Program-made: the position numbers and the translations under genes
Source: FEN-1297 sp963843605
Lineage (GTDB): Bacteria; Bacteroidota; Ignavibacteria; Ignavibacteriales; Ignavibacteriaceae
DNA: 64,000 nucleotides
NCBI GenBank assembly: GCA_963843605.1
Contig: CAWJLA010000008.1
Span: forward strand, 310,001-374,000
Direction of reading: 5' to 3'
Part shown: piece after piece, positions 38,748-47,587 of the stretch
Numbering within the stretch: position 1 is the first letter of the stretch
Layout: every line of letters starts with the position of its first letter
The notes under the pieces: generated by a model
The model's input: only the letters and a program-made list of their open reading frames with translations
Databases searched by the model: none
Told to the model about the DNA's origin: nothing

Positions 38748-40099
38748 TTATGAATTTGGCTCGACTATATCGTACAGAGCCATTTTTTTATAAAGAGTTG
38801 CTTTTGTTATTCCGAGAATCTGACTTGCTTTAGTTTTATTCCATTTTGCTTGTTCCAGTACATATTGAATATGTTTTTTCTCCATTCCTTTAAAGATGTT
38901 AATTTTTGAGGTTCAGCCGGAATATTTTTATGGACTATGAAATTAAAATAATCCTTCGATAAAACGTTGTCCTTTGCTAATAAAACCGCATTCATTAGTG
39001 TATTTTCCAGTTCCCTTACATTCCCCAGCCATTCATGGTTTTTTAACATTTCCATTACTTCAAAAGGAATTGTATTGACTCTTTTATGCACTTCCATATT
39101 TATTTTTCGTAATAAAAAGACTATAAGCTTGGGAATTTCTTCTTTTCTTTCCCTCAAGGGGGGTACGTCAATTGTAAAAATATTGAGACGGTAAAAAAGA
39201 TCCTCTCTGAACTCACCTTTCTGCACAAGGTTTAAAAGATTCTTGTTGGTTGCAGCCACAATTCTGGCCTCCATAGGGATAGTTTCTTCCCCGCCTACTC
39301 TTTCATATTCTTTTTCCTGTATAACTCTTAACATCTTAACTTGTAGTTTAGGGGAGAATTCGGATATTTCGTCCAGAAAGATCGTACCCTTTCCGGCTAA
39401 TTCAAATTTTCCTTTTTTATTTTTTGTTGCGCCTGTGAATGCACCTTGTACGTGTCCGAAAAGCTCGCTTTCAAGCAAGGATTCAGGAAGTGCAGAACAA
39501 TTAACTGCAATAAAAGGTTCGTTTTTAGTTATTCCGCTGTAATGAATCATACGTGTAATTAATTCTTTTCCTGTACCGCTTTCTCCCTGGATAAGTACAT
39601 TTACCCTTGTTCCGGAAACCTTACCTATCTTCTTGAAGATTTCTTTTGTCTGATCTGTAACCCCGCCGATCATATAATTCTTCATTGAGAATTTCTCATT
39701 CTCTTCGGGAAGCGGAATAATCATCTGATCATTCTTCTTCTTATTCTCAAGAGTCTTTTTAACAATAAGTTTTATTCTTTTTAAGTCATAAGATTTCTCA
39801 ATAAAATCATAGGCGCCCAACTGCATTGCTTTAATAATAGAATCGGTTTCGTCAAAAGCCGTAATTATTATAACGGCAATGTTACCGTCGATGGATTTAA
39901 TATGTCTCAATACTTCCAATCCGTCCATGCTGGGCATTTTTAAATCAGTAATCACAACGTCGGGACTCGCTTTTTTTACGTATTCAATCCCGTCCTCACC
40001 ATTTGATACCATCTCAATATGTGAAAACGTATCAGAAAGAAAAATTTTTAAGGTCTGAGCAAATGCTTTATCATCGTCAATTATCAGTATCTTGTCCAT
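38748..40099 (-). CDS. NtrC-type sigma-54-dependent response regulator, frameshifted before its HTH
   Basis: About 450 residues when repaired. A receiver domain (ILIIDDDKAFA, phospho-acceptor in VVITDLKMPSMDG) is followed by an AAA+ domain with Walker A GESGTGKE, the sigma-54 contact loop GAFTGA and Walker B GTIFLDEI. The open frame ends in a nonsense tail at 38807, but one missing A at about 38885 restores EMEKKHIQYVLEQAKWNKTK and the Fis-type helix-turn-helix ASQILGITKATLYKKM, ending at about 38748. The start overlaps the histidine kinase gene by about 23 bases, so the two form a two-component pair. It probably activates the sigma-54 promoter of the CheW-like gene and perhaps the polysaccharide cluster. 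Confidence 0.88.
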
Positions 40100-41909
40100 T
40101 TGCACCTTTTTTATAAAATTTCATTTCAAAAATAGTCTTTCCAGGTTCGGAGGATAATAATTCAATTGACCCATTATGGTATTTCATAATTTTGTCTACA
40201 ATTGCTAATCCCAATCCGGTTCCAGGTGATTTTGTGGTTATAAAGGGATCAAATATTTTTTTATCCGGCTCCACTCCGCAACCGTTATCTTCTATAAATA
40301 CCGAGCTGTAATTCCCGTTATCCTTTCCTGAAATAATTATCTCTCCCTTTTCAGATACAGCTTCAATTGAATTTTCGATTAAATTTGTAAATACCGAAGT
40401 AAGGGACATATAATCACCGAGAATAACAATATCATTTAATTTATTTGTAACCAATATGTTTTTCTCTACCAATCGTTTTTTCAGCATCTGGATCGTTTTA
40501 TCTACGATTACTTTTACTTCAATTTCAACTTCGATAAATTCTTCGCTTCTGGCATACTGCAGCACGTCAGTTAAAAGTCTGTTCAAATTCTTAACCGTAT
40601 CATGAATTACTATAAGCGGATTTTTGATATCTTCCGTCATATTTTCGTTTTCAAAAAGTATTTCGACGTAGTTTTTTATCGTGGCAAGCGGGTTCTTAAT
40701 CTCGTGCGATAAATATGCCGCCATAGTCCCTATTGAAGCCAGTCTTTCAGCGTTTCGCAGCTCCTCTTCCGATTTTTTGTATTTGGTTACATCCCTGAAA
40801 ATTGATAATACCAACGATTCATTTCCTGAATCGATAAATGAAAAACTAACGTTGAAGAATACTGATTTTCCGTTGTGCAGGACAAAATTGCTCCAGCGGA
40901 AATTAACAAATTTTTTCTCTTTAAAAAGTACTTTATATTCATCTATATTTTCTATGTATTCAAGCTCTGTCTGTTTATAAATAATGTTGAAAGGTTTGTC
41001 CAGCAGATCTTCTTCTTTCATTTCCACAAGTCTACAGAAGGCTTTATTAACCGACACCGTTTTGCCTTCCTTATCGGTCAGTCTCATTCCGTCAAAAGAT
41101 TTTTCCCAAATTGAACGGAATCTTAACTCGGACTGTTTAAGAATATTTTCCGAAATTTTCCTTTGTGTTATATCCCTTTGAATCTCAAGAAAACCTATTA
41201 CCTTGCCGTTTTCGTTCAAAATCGGATCCGCAGTTCCCTCTATATAAACTTCACTTCCGTCCTTAGTTTTGTTAATTATCTCTGTTTTTATGCTCTTTTT
41301 AGTAATCAAAGTGCTCCAAAATCTCTTATACTGGTCTGTTGTCATGAGATTACTTTTTAGTATCCGGGGGGTAGCTTTCCCGATCACCTCAATCTCTTTA
41401 TAACCGTAAAGTTCTTCAAATGCCGGATTAACGTGTGTAATAATCCCGTCTTTATCCGTAATCAGGATAATATCCCCAGTTGAATCTAAAGCCTGGCTTA
41501 GTTTTAGGATGTGTTCTTCTATTTTTTTCTTTTCAGTGATATCTTTAAGTACGATTAAAAACAAATTTTCCACAGTCAATGAAAACCGGGACTCAAAAAT
41601 TTTTTCGTTATTGTTTAATAAAAAATGAACGTTTTGAATAATTGGTGTGTTTGTTTTTTTTCTGTCTGATAAAGAATTGAAAATATAATCAAATTTTTCT
41701 TTAGGCAATAGTTCATTTATATTCAGAGTCGGATTTTCTAGTGTACTAAAGTCTCCCTTAGAAAAATCGAAGTATTTAATAAATATAAAATGTCCTGATT
41801 TATCCGTCTTTATGTATATTTCGGGAAGGATCTCGGAATATTTTTCCAGATCCGCTAAAAAATTATGAAAATACTTTTCACTAGATTGTTTAGTTTCGGA
41901 TTGTTTCAC
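40077..41909 (-). CDS. PAS-domain sensor histidine kinase
   Basis: A 610-residue protein with no membrane helix, so a cytoplasmic sensor. At least two PAS domains can be seen at about 137-255 (ILITDKDGIITHVNPAFEEL, DGSEVYIEGTADPI) and 258-380 (GMRLTDKEGKTVSVNKAFCRL), and a more diverged one lies near the N-terminus. The HisKA motif is LSHEIKNPLATIKNYVEIL, and the ATPase domain shows NLIENSIEAV, EDNGCGVEPD and GTGLGLAIVDKIMKYH. The start is GTG, with an AGGAG about 13 bases upstream. It should phosphorylate the NtrC-type regulator encoded by the overlapping downstream gene. The signal is unknown. Confidence 0.9.
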   Translation of the reverse strand: MKQSETKQSSEKYFHNFLADLEKYSEILPEIYIKTDKSGHFIFIKYFDFSKGDFSTLENPTLNINELLPKEKFDYIFNSLSDRKKTNTPIIQNVHFLLNNNEKIFESRFSLTVENLFLIVLKDITEKKKIEEHILKLSQALDSTGDIILITDKDGIITHVNPAFEELYGYKEIEVIGKATPRILKSNLMTTDQYKRFWSTLITKKSIKTEIINKTKDGSEVYIEGTADPILNENGKVIGFLEIQRDITQRKISENILKQSELRFRSIWEKSFDGMRLTDKEGKTVSVNKAFCRLVEMKEEDLLDKPFNIIYKQTELEYIENIDEYKVLFKEKKFVNFRWSNFVLHNGKSVFFNVSFSFIDSGNESLVLSIFRDVTKYKKSEEELRNAERLASIGTMAAYLSHEIKNPLATIKNYVEILFENENMTEDIKNPLIVIHDTVKNLNRLLTDVLQYARSEEFIEVEIEVKVIVDKTIQMLKKRLVEKNILVTNKLNDIVILGDYMSLTSVFTNLIENSIEAVSEKGEIIISGKDNGNYSSVFIEDNGCGVEPDKKIFDPFITTKSPGTGLGLAIVDKIMKYHNGSIELLSSEPGKTIFEMKFYKKGANGQDTDN

Positions 41910-42475
41910 TTTAGGAAATACTTCTCCTCTTGATAGTTTACCGGCTTTTTAAATTTTGAGTATTTGTCCGACAAGTTTTCCTCAGTTAGCTTATATCAAA
42001 ATCTTTTCTTGATATTTGAGAGTATAATTTACTCTTTTTTCTCTCAAAAACAACAAAATCGCATAAAATTAAAGCTTTCGTAACAATTTAATAATGAAGA
42101 TCGTCGGATACGAAATTAACTTAACCTTGTCAAATACATGATAGCTATTTGTTGTATTCCAAAATATTTACACGAGCTCAAACTGCAATAAACTTAATTT
42201 AATATATAAAATATAAACATTATTCGTATAAAAATTATACCATAGTTTAAAATTCTTCGAGTATTTAGCGATCGGCACACAATAATAACGGGCTTAAAAT
42301 TTCTTTAAGCTTATACACCCCGAAATTTAAAATGAAATTCAGATTTATAAATAATTTATCAAGTGTCCGCTAAAAATGAATATCACCTTTCGAATTTTAA
42401 ATCTGAACTAATTCAAAATGTATCCTACTTTTATTTTTATACTAAAGTTATTCCGACAACCAAATTAGAAATCAT
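41910..42475. other. 566-base intergenic region without a gene
   Basis: Very AT-rich sequence between the histidine kinase start and the end of the papain-like protease gene. The only structure I see is a short inverted repeat CTTAAA/TTTAAG near 42294-42310. It probably contains the promoter of the kinase-regulator operon, but no convincing promoter could be picked out. Confidence 0.4.
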
Positions 42476-43267
42476 TTATAAGGTAACACCGTATGCTTCT
42501 GTAAATGCTTCCTGAGCGTAAGGAATCGATGCATAAGCAAATCCCTTGTCTCCCCAGCCGGTTCCCCAGCTGTTCCGGATTATAAATCTATCTTTTGTAT
42601 AGCCCACAAATGCGACGGCGTGCCCGCCTCTAACAGTATTTGGTTTATAAACATCTAGATTTCCTTTTGTATTAGTAGCATTGTCCCAGGTTTCATCAAC
42701 GCCCAGACGTGTTAATATCGGCCCTTGGTTTGCGAGCCAAGATTTCCATTTTGCCGGATTTGTACCAAGATTAAAATAACTTGCTATTTTCAGTCTTGAA
42801 GCTATTGCATAAAAAGTATTCGCTTCACCCTTATATAGCTGGTACTTTTTAAAAGGTAAAACCGAATCTCCGACCATTCCGAATTTCCGGGCAATGTCAA
42901 GCGCGGCCTTCAGACTAGTTCCATCGGATTCAATAAATGTGGTTGGCTGTGAAGTAAACTCATCCGTTTCTTTTGCGGACATCCATATAAATCTGACCGA
43001 AAGCAGTTTGTTTTTTGCCAACTCGTTTGTCTTAACAAAATGCCATCGAAGGACCGAATCAGCGGAAGCCCATCCTACACACGAACCGGTATCTCCCTGA
43101 TCATTTATCTTCCACCACGTTGCTCGCAGATCTTTTGACGTCGGCACCTGTTTCGGTGTGGTTAGGATATCTGCATTTACCGCATTATCGAATGCCCAGT
43201 CTTTTTCGACATTCCTGGAAGGAATACAATTAAGTATTCTTTTTTTATCGATTTTTCTCCTTGCCAT
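42476..43267 (-). CDS. Papain-like (C1 family) cysteine protease
   Basis: About 263 residues starting MARRKIDKKRILNC, chosen because AGGAG lies eight bases upstream. The complete C1 catalytic set is visible: Gln and Cys in INDQGDTGSCVGWASADSVL, His in RGGHAVAFVGY, Asn in IIRNSWGTGWGDKGFAY. There is no signal peptide and no obvious propeptide; the first 40 residues are basic. The protein may act in the cytoplasm or use another export route. Its substrate is unknown and it stands alone between two long gene-free stretches. Confidence 0.85.
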   Translation of the reverse strand: MARRKIDKKRILNCIPSRNVEKDWAFDNAVNADILTTPKQVPTSKDLRATWWKINDQGDTGSCVGWASADSVLRWHFVKTNELAKNKLLSVRFIWMSAKETDEFTSQPTTFIESDGTSLKAALDIARKFGMVGDSVLPFKKYQLYKGEANTFYAIASRLKIASYFNLGTNPAKWKSWLANQGPILTRLGVDETWDNATNTKGNLDVYKPNTVRGGHAVAFVGYTKDRFIIRNSWGTGWGDKGFAYASIPYAQEAFTEAYGVTL

Positions 43268-43336
43268 AAATAAAGTCTCCTTTAATGTTTGATAATGATC
43301 CATTTTAATTATTCTAGTCGGTTGAATTTGATTTAC

Positions 43337-43365
43337 ATTATAAACAACTCACCGATAGATTTCAT
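43337..43365 (-). promoter_or_regulatory. Possible sigma-70 promoter of the papain-like protease gene
   Basis: On the minus strand ATGAAA, 17 bases, TATAAT. The -10 is a perfect match and the -35 matches TTGACA at four of six positions. It lies about 70 bases upstream of the chosen start codon. Confidence 0.35.
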
Positions 43366-43902
43366 TTGCATGATTTGTATCGATGTTATTCTGCCCGGTT
43401 TTCTATTCCGCCAATGTGAAAAAAGAGCACTCTGTTTTTAAGTTTTGTAAATTTCAATATTTGGCAATAAACAGAGCAGAGTAATCAATAAAGATTTACC
43501 TATACATATTGTCCGGAATGAAACTGTTTTTTACTAACTGCGGTGATTTTTTAACTGTTATCTCGAAAATATTTTTTAGTAATTTCTATAGAAAATCCGA
43601 TTTGATTTATGACGATAAGAAGAACTTTCAAAAAACTAAAATTTTAAAAAAAGTTTAGTGCAGAAAAAAAGTATTGAGTATATATCTTTGAGAGAAAGGA
43701 AAATCAGGAAAGGTATTTGGATTTTGATGAATGAACATCTCCTATAATTCGAAACCCGGTATAAACTAACTTTAGTAAGAGTAAAAGTCAATATGGTTTG
43801 AAAAATTAAACTATGCCAGGACATTTACATCGTATAAAACAGCTTTCCTCAGTTTTATAAGTTTATTTAAAAAACTGAAATATAAAATGAACATTGCTGA
43901 TT
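43366..43902. other. Gene-free stretch between the protease and rhomboid genes
   Basis: About 540 AT-rich bases downstream of the rhomboid gene. A 62-codon open frame on the minus strand at 43636-43824 has no ribosome site and an unremarkable hydrophobic composition caused by T-rich DNA, so I do not call it a gene. No RNA gene or clear repeat was seen. Confidence 0.35.
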
Positions 43903-44556
43903 TTAATTATCATCGTAAGGATACCCTTTATGGTGGGATATTTCCAATTTATCGGGCCAGTCCTCTTCCGACTCATCTTCCCAATCGTATTTTTTATAAG
44001 GATCTGCTCCTCGATAGGAAAAAGCGCAGTATATGCCTGTTAGTGATCCGAAAAGATGATATTCCCATGAAACCCCGTTATCAAGAGGAAGGATTCCCCA
44101 CACAATACTTCCATATAAAAAGGTTACTATTAATGCGAGTGCAATTGAACGCGTATCTCTCCGGATAATGCCGCTGAAAAATAGAAATGTTACAAGTCCG
44201 TAAACCATTCCGCTTGCGCCTATATGATATGCGGTTCTAGCAACAAGCCAGACAAAAATCCCAGGAACAAGATATACCATTAAAAACACCTTAAAAGACG
44301 AATCAGGATAAAAATATAATATTCCGGTTCCCAGGAACAGCAGCGGAAGAGTGTTTGAAAATAAATGAGCAAAACCGGCATGAAGAAGCGGAGCTGTAAT
44401 TATTCCTATTAATCCCGTAAGATGACGCGGCAACAAACCGAACTTATCCAGATTAATATTCAGCACAAATTGTATAACCTGTATCATCCAAAGTAGAAGA
44501 ATAAAGGCTAATGGAACGGTGATGCTGAATAAAAACTTTTTCTTTTCTTCCGACAT
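43903..44556 (-). CDS. Rhomboid family intramembrane serine protease
   Basis: A 217-residue membrane protein with about six helices. The catalytic Ser is in HIGASGMVYGLVTF, the catalytic His in SWEYHLFGSLTGIY, and HAGFAHLFSNTLPL carries the conserved His and Asn of the oxyanion region. The C-terminal tail of about 35 residues is acidic and hydrophilic. The start immediately follows the PAP2 phosphatase stop, so the two are probably co-transcribed. Confidence 0.88.
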   Translation of the reverse strand: MSEEKKKFLFSITVPLAFILLLWMIQVIQFVLNINLDKFGLLPRHLTGLIGIITAPLLHAGFAHLFSNTLPLLFLGTGILYFYPDSSFKVFLMVYLVPGIFVWLVARTAYHIGASGMVYGLVTFLFFSGIIRRDTRSIALALIVTFLYGSIVWGILPLDNGVSWEYHLFGSLTGIYCAFSYRGADPYKKYDWEDESEEDWPDKLEISHHKGYPYDDN

Positions 44557-45240
44557 TTAATATCCTTTTTGTAAAGAATACTTAGTAATTTTTTCAGTCA
44601 AAATCCAGCAGAAAGAGGCCCATGCAAAACCGATCAGCCAGCCGGCAATTACATCGGAGGGATAATGAACACCCAGATAAACACGGCTGAATCCTATCAA
44701 TATTACTATCAGCACCGTGACCGAAATAATAATTCGTTTTGCCTTTAAATTGCCGGTAATTTTAATTAGGAACACTGCCAGTAGGGGATACAATATTGCG
44801 GAAATAAAAGCATGACCACTCGGAAAGCTATAAAAATATGCTTGAACCAGATGCGGAACAACTTCCGGTCTGTTCCTGTCAAAACCCCATTTAAGCAAAA
44901 AATCCAAAAGGCTTGCGCCTATTACTGCCAGCAGAATTATCCAGGCAAATTTAAATTTTTTCTTCATTATCGAATAGACCAGTAATAAGGTAGTAAAGAC
45001 CATTACCGATTCAGTGTTCCCCAAAATAGTAACAAAACGCATAAAAGGAAGCAGCCATGAACTGAATAAAGGAACGGATAAGTTGTTTTTTGTCCGGAGC
45101 GCCAATAGCAAATCTTTGTCAATACCGATAGTAATATTGAAATGAACTGCGGCTGCTACGGCTAGGAATAAAGCTAAACAAATTATCGATATTATTTTTA
45201 TAGAGATAATATGAATTTTATTTGTTTCAGTTTTTTCCAT
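44557..45240 (-). CDS. PAP2-family membrane phosphatase
   Basis: A 227-residue membrane protein with the three phosphatase motifs in order: KWGFDRNRPE (KX6RP), YSFPSGHAFISAIL (PSGH) and SRVYLGVHYPSDVIAGW (SRX5HX3D). About six membrane helices surround them. Family members hydrolyse undecaprenyl pyrophosphate or phosphatidate at the periplasmic side, so recycling of the polyprenyl carrier used by the polysaccharide genes is one possible role. Confidence 0.88.
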   Translation of the reverse strand: MEKTETNKIHIISIKIISIICLALFLAVAAAVHFNITIGIDKDLLLALRTKNNLSVPLFSSWLLPFMRFVTILGNTESVMVFTTLLLVYSIMKKKFKFAWIILLAVIGASLLDFLLKWGFDRNRPEVVPHLVQAYFYSFPSGHAFISAILYPLLAVFLIKITGNLKAKRIIISVTVLIVILIGFSRVYLGVHYPSDVIAGWLIGFAWASFCWILTEKITKYSLQKGY

Positions 45241-45352
45241 TGCCGCTTAATAATTCCCGATTGGAGAATTTTCACAAAATATTATTTAATTAAGAAATAT
45301 AAAATTTTTTAGGCAGGAAGAGTAAGTAATCTAAATTCACAATAAAGAAAGA

Positions 45353-45466
45353 TTAGGGAACCGGGCAAATGCCTTTGCTTATTTGCCAGATAAATGAGAC
45401 GGTAATAGCAATTATTACAATTATCTTCAAAATTGTCGTTAATTTTTTTTTCTTATCCGGTTTCAT
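45353..45466 (-). CDS. Possible 37-residue single-pass membrane peptide
   Basis: A short open frame with a basic start (MKPDKKKKLTTILK), one membrane helix (IIVIIAITVSFIWQI) and a short tail containing one Cys. The N-terminal positive charge and clean helix look like a real small membrane protein, but the ribosome site is weak and there is no recognised family. It lies in the 497-base gap between the PAP2 phosphatase and RRM genes. Confidence 0.4.
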   Translation of the reverse strand: MKPDKKKKLTTILKIIVIIAITVSFIWQISKGICPVP

Positions 45467-45592
45467 GTTCTGAAATTACTCAAGTTAACCGTTTGTTTTA
45501 ATAAATCATTTAAACAGTTAGAAATATCTATATTTTTATCATTATCCTGCAACTTAAGTTGCTGGTTAATGGAAAGAGAAAAAGTTTTTTGT

Positions 45593-45634
45593 AACCGTTC
45601 TACCTACCGTTAGGCAGTTTCAACGGTTTTTCAA
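45593..45634. repeat. Hairpin AACCGTT...AACGGTT
   Basis: Seven-base arms AACCGTT and AACGGTT enclose an inner pair of CTACCT and AGGCAG. A TTTTT run follows on the plus strand. It could be a terminator for plus-strand transcription, although no plus-strand gene precedes it, or a repeat-type hairpin. Confidence 0.4.
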
Positions 45635-45677
45635 ACCAAATGTTTAGGCGGTCAGCTTGAGTAAATTTGATATATTT

Positions 45678-45711
45678 TAAAAAAATAAAGGCGCCCCAAA
45701 AGAGCGCCAAA
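45678..45711 (-). terminator. Intrinsic terminator of the RRM gene
   Basis: On the minus strand a GGCGC/GCGCC stem with a nine-base loop is followed by TTTATTTTTTT. It begins about 27 bases after the RRM stop codon, the expected place for a rho-independent terminator. Confidence 0.75.
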
Positions 45712-45737
45712 GGACACGCAAGTTTACCAAATATTTT

Positions 45738-45989
45738 TTAATTTTTCGGTTTTGCTTCGCTAACGATAATGTTACGGCCTTTAAATTCCGCGCCATTAAG
45801 AGCCTGTATTGCATTACTTGCCTCAGATTCGTTTTCCATTTCAACGAATCCAAATCCTCTACTTCTACCGGTCTGACGATCGGTAATCACTTTTGCAGAT
45901 ATGACAGTGCCGTGAGCTTCAAAAGCTGATTTTAAAGTCTCATCGTTTACTGCCCATGGGAGAGATCCCACAAAAAGTTTAGTACTCAC
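45738..45989 (-). CDS. RRM-type RNA-binding protein
   Basis: An 83-residue single RNA-recognition-motif protein with RNP2 LFVGSLPW and RNP1 RSRGFGFVEM, the aromatic residues that stack on RNA bases. It is almost only the RRM fold plus a short basic end. Such small RRM proteins are common in cyanobacteria and in the Bacteroidota/Chlorobiota group and are often cold-induced. The start is GTG with GAGG about eight bases upstream. A GC-rich hairpin precedes it in the leader and a terminator follows, so it is a single-gene unit. Confidence 0.93.
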   Translation of the reverse strand: MSTKLFVGSLPWAVNDETLKSAFEAHGTVISAKVITDRQTGRSRGFGFVEMENESEASNAIQALNGAEFKGRNIIVSEAKPKN

Positions 45990-46022
45990 TAACTTACCTC
46001 AAAAAATAATTAATAATACACT

Positions 46023-46039
46023 GCGGCTACTTACGCCGC
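46023..46039 (-). promoter_or_regulatory. Leader hairpin of the RRM gene
   Basis: GCGGC and GCCGC arms with a seven-base loop, in an otherwise AT-rich leader about 35 bases upstream of the start. It may stabilise the mRNA or be bound by the RRM protein itself. Confidence 0.4.
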
Positions 46040-46156
46040 CACACAAAATAATATTATTAATTTTTAAAACAAAATATTTTTCTTTAAAATGGCTTTTTTT
46101 TCTTTGATTTTCGCCTATTTCAAGCGTAAAATGGTTATTCTTTAGTCTTTTGAGCA

Positions 46157-46188
46157 GTAAAATTAGGCTTTTTGTTACTTGCCTAAAT
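46157..46188 (-). terminator. Intrinsic terminator of radA
   Basis: Directly after the radA stop the minus strand reads TTAGGC, 12 bases, GCCTAA, then TTTTA. Short stem but well placed. Confidence 0.6.
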
Positions 46189-46189
46189 C

Positions 46190-47539
46190 CTATTTGATGA
46201 CAAATTTTATTGCTTCGGTAAGATTATCAACGGGAATTATTTCTATTTTTTCTCCCTTATTTATTCCCCTTTTGTTATTACGGGGAACAATAATCCTTTT
46301 AAATCCAAGCTTTTCCGCTTCTTGAATCCTCTTCTCAATATGCCCAATGCTCCTTATTTCTCCGCCCAAACCGACTTCACCAACCACAACAGTGCTATTG
46401 TCTGCAACTTGGTTAAGCAGACTGGAAGCAATACTGCAGCAAACGGCAAGGTCAATTGCAGGTTCTAATATCTTTACTCCGCCTGCCATATTTAAAAAGA
46501 CATTGTTGGCGGATAAGCGATAACCGGCTCTTTTTTCCAAGACCGCAAGAAGAATTGAAAGCCGCCTTTGATCAAATCCCGTGGTAACTCTTTGCGGATT
46601 ACCGTAATTAGATGGAGTTACAAGAGCCTGTACTTCAAGAAGAATAGGACGCGTACCTTCGATACTTGAGGTTACTACCGATCCCGATGTTTCTTTGTCT
46701 CTCTCGCTTAAAAAAAGCTCGCTGGGATTTTTAACCTCGGTTAATCCCGATTCGTGCATTTCGAATACTCCGATCTCATTGGTGCTGCCGAACCGGTTCT
46801 TCTGTGCCCTCAGTATCCTGAATGAATGGTTATTCTCGCCCTCAAACTGAATTACGGTGTCAACTATATGTTCCAATAATTTCGGACCGGCAATTGTGCC
46901 GTCTTTTGTTACATGTCCGATGATTATAATGCTGAAGTGCCTCTTTTTTGCTTCTTCCATTAATAAGGCGGTGCATTCTCTTATCTGAGTTATTGTTCCG
47001 GGCGCGTTATCAAGTTCGCTTCGGTACATTGTCTGAATGGAATCTATAATGACTAATGATGGCTGCAATTCGTTCATTGCTGCAATGATGGGTGATAGGT
47101 CGGTTTCCGCCAGTATATAAAAGTCATCCGATTTTATTTTTAATCTGCTTGCTCTTAGTTTAATTTGTTTAGAGGATTCTTCGCCGGTAACATAAAGAAC
47201 TCTATGTTTTAAATTTGCCGCGCTTTGCATGGCCAATGTAGATTTTCCGATTCCCGGGTCGCCGCCTAAAAGAATAACCGAACCGGGCATTAAACCTCCT
47301 CCGAGTACGCGGTCGAACTCGCCAATACCGGTTTTAATTCTATCTTCTTCGTATGCGGTTATTTCGGATATTTTAAGAGCCTGGTTTTTACCCTTATATT
47401 GAGTTGTTTGTCTTTTTGAAGTCTCGATTATCTCTTCGGTAAAGCTGTTCCAGCTTTCGCACTCCGGGCATTTACCCAGCCATCTTAAAGACTCATACCC
47501 GCAGTTAGAACAAATATATTTTATTTTAGTTTTACTCAT
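46190..47539 (-). CDS. radA: DNA repair protein RadA (Sms)
   Basis: A 449-residue protein, normal for RadA. It has the N-terminal C4 zinc finger (YICSNCGYESLRWLGKCPEC), a RecA-like ATPase with Walker A GGDPGIGKST, the RadA-specific KNRFGSTNEIGVFEM motif, and a C-terminal Lon-protease-like domain (GGVKILEPAIDLAVCCSIAS). RadA drives branch migration during recombination. The gene ends in a short terminator and begins next to one arm of the inverted repeats that frame the GxxExxY gene. Confidence 0.95.
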   Translation of the reverse strand: MSKTKIKYICSNCGYESLRWLGKCPECESWNSFTEEIIETSKRQTTQYKGKNQALKISEITAYEEDRIKTGIGEFDRVLGGGLMPGSVILLGGDPGIGKSTLAMQSAANLKHRVLYVTGEESSKQIKLRASRLKIKSDDFYILAETDLSPIIAAMNELQPSLVIIDSIQTMYRSELDNAPGTITQIRECTALLMEEAKKRHFSIIIIGHVTKDGTIAGPKLLEHIVDTVIQFEGENNHSFRILRAQKNRFGSTNEIGVFEMHESGLTEVKNPSELFLSERDKETSGSVVTSSIEGTRPILLEVQALVTPSNYGNPQRVTTGFDQRRLSILLAVLEKRAGYRLSANNVFLNMAGGVKILEPAIDLAVCCSIASSLLNQVADNSTVVVGEVGLGGEIRSIGHIEKRIQEAEKLGFKRIIVPRNNKRGINKGEKIEIIPVDNLTEAIKFVIK

Positions 47540-47575
47540 TATCTTAGTGTTCCTTTGTGCCCTTAGTGCCTAAGT
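47540..47575. repeat. Left inverted-repeat arm framing the GxxExxY gene
   Basis: The arm contains CTTAGTGTTC and AGTGCCTAAGTGGT separated by a short insert that itself repeats CCTTTGTGCC. Apart from the insert it is the exact reverse complement of the arm at 48016-48041. Sequences of the 'cttagtgccttagtgg' type are dispersed repeats in many genomes. Confidence 0.7.
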
Positions 47576-47587
47576 GGTAAAATGCGT

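Noticed and set aside
1..42000. Exosortase/PEP-CTERM system
   Set aside because: Amidotransferase, ACP, deacetylase and kinase-regulator genes resemble that setting, but no exosortase or PEP-CTERM protein is visible.
43636..43824. 62-codon minus-strand open frame
   Set aside because: No ribosome site, hydrophobicity explained by T-rich DNA, no recognisable family.
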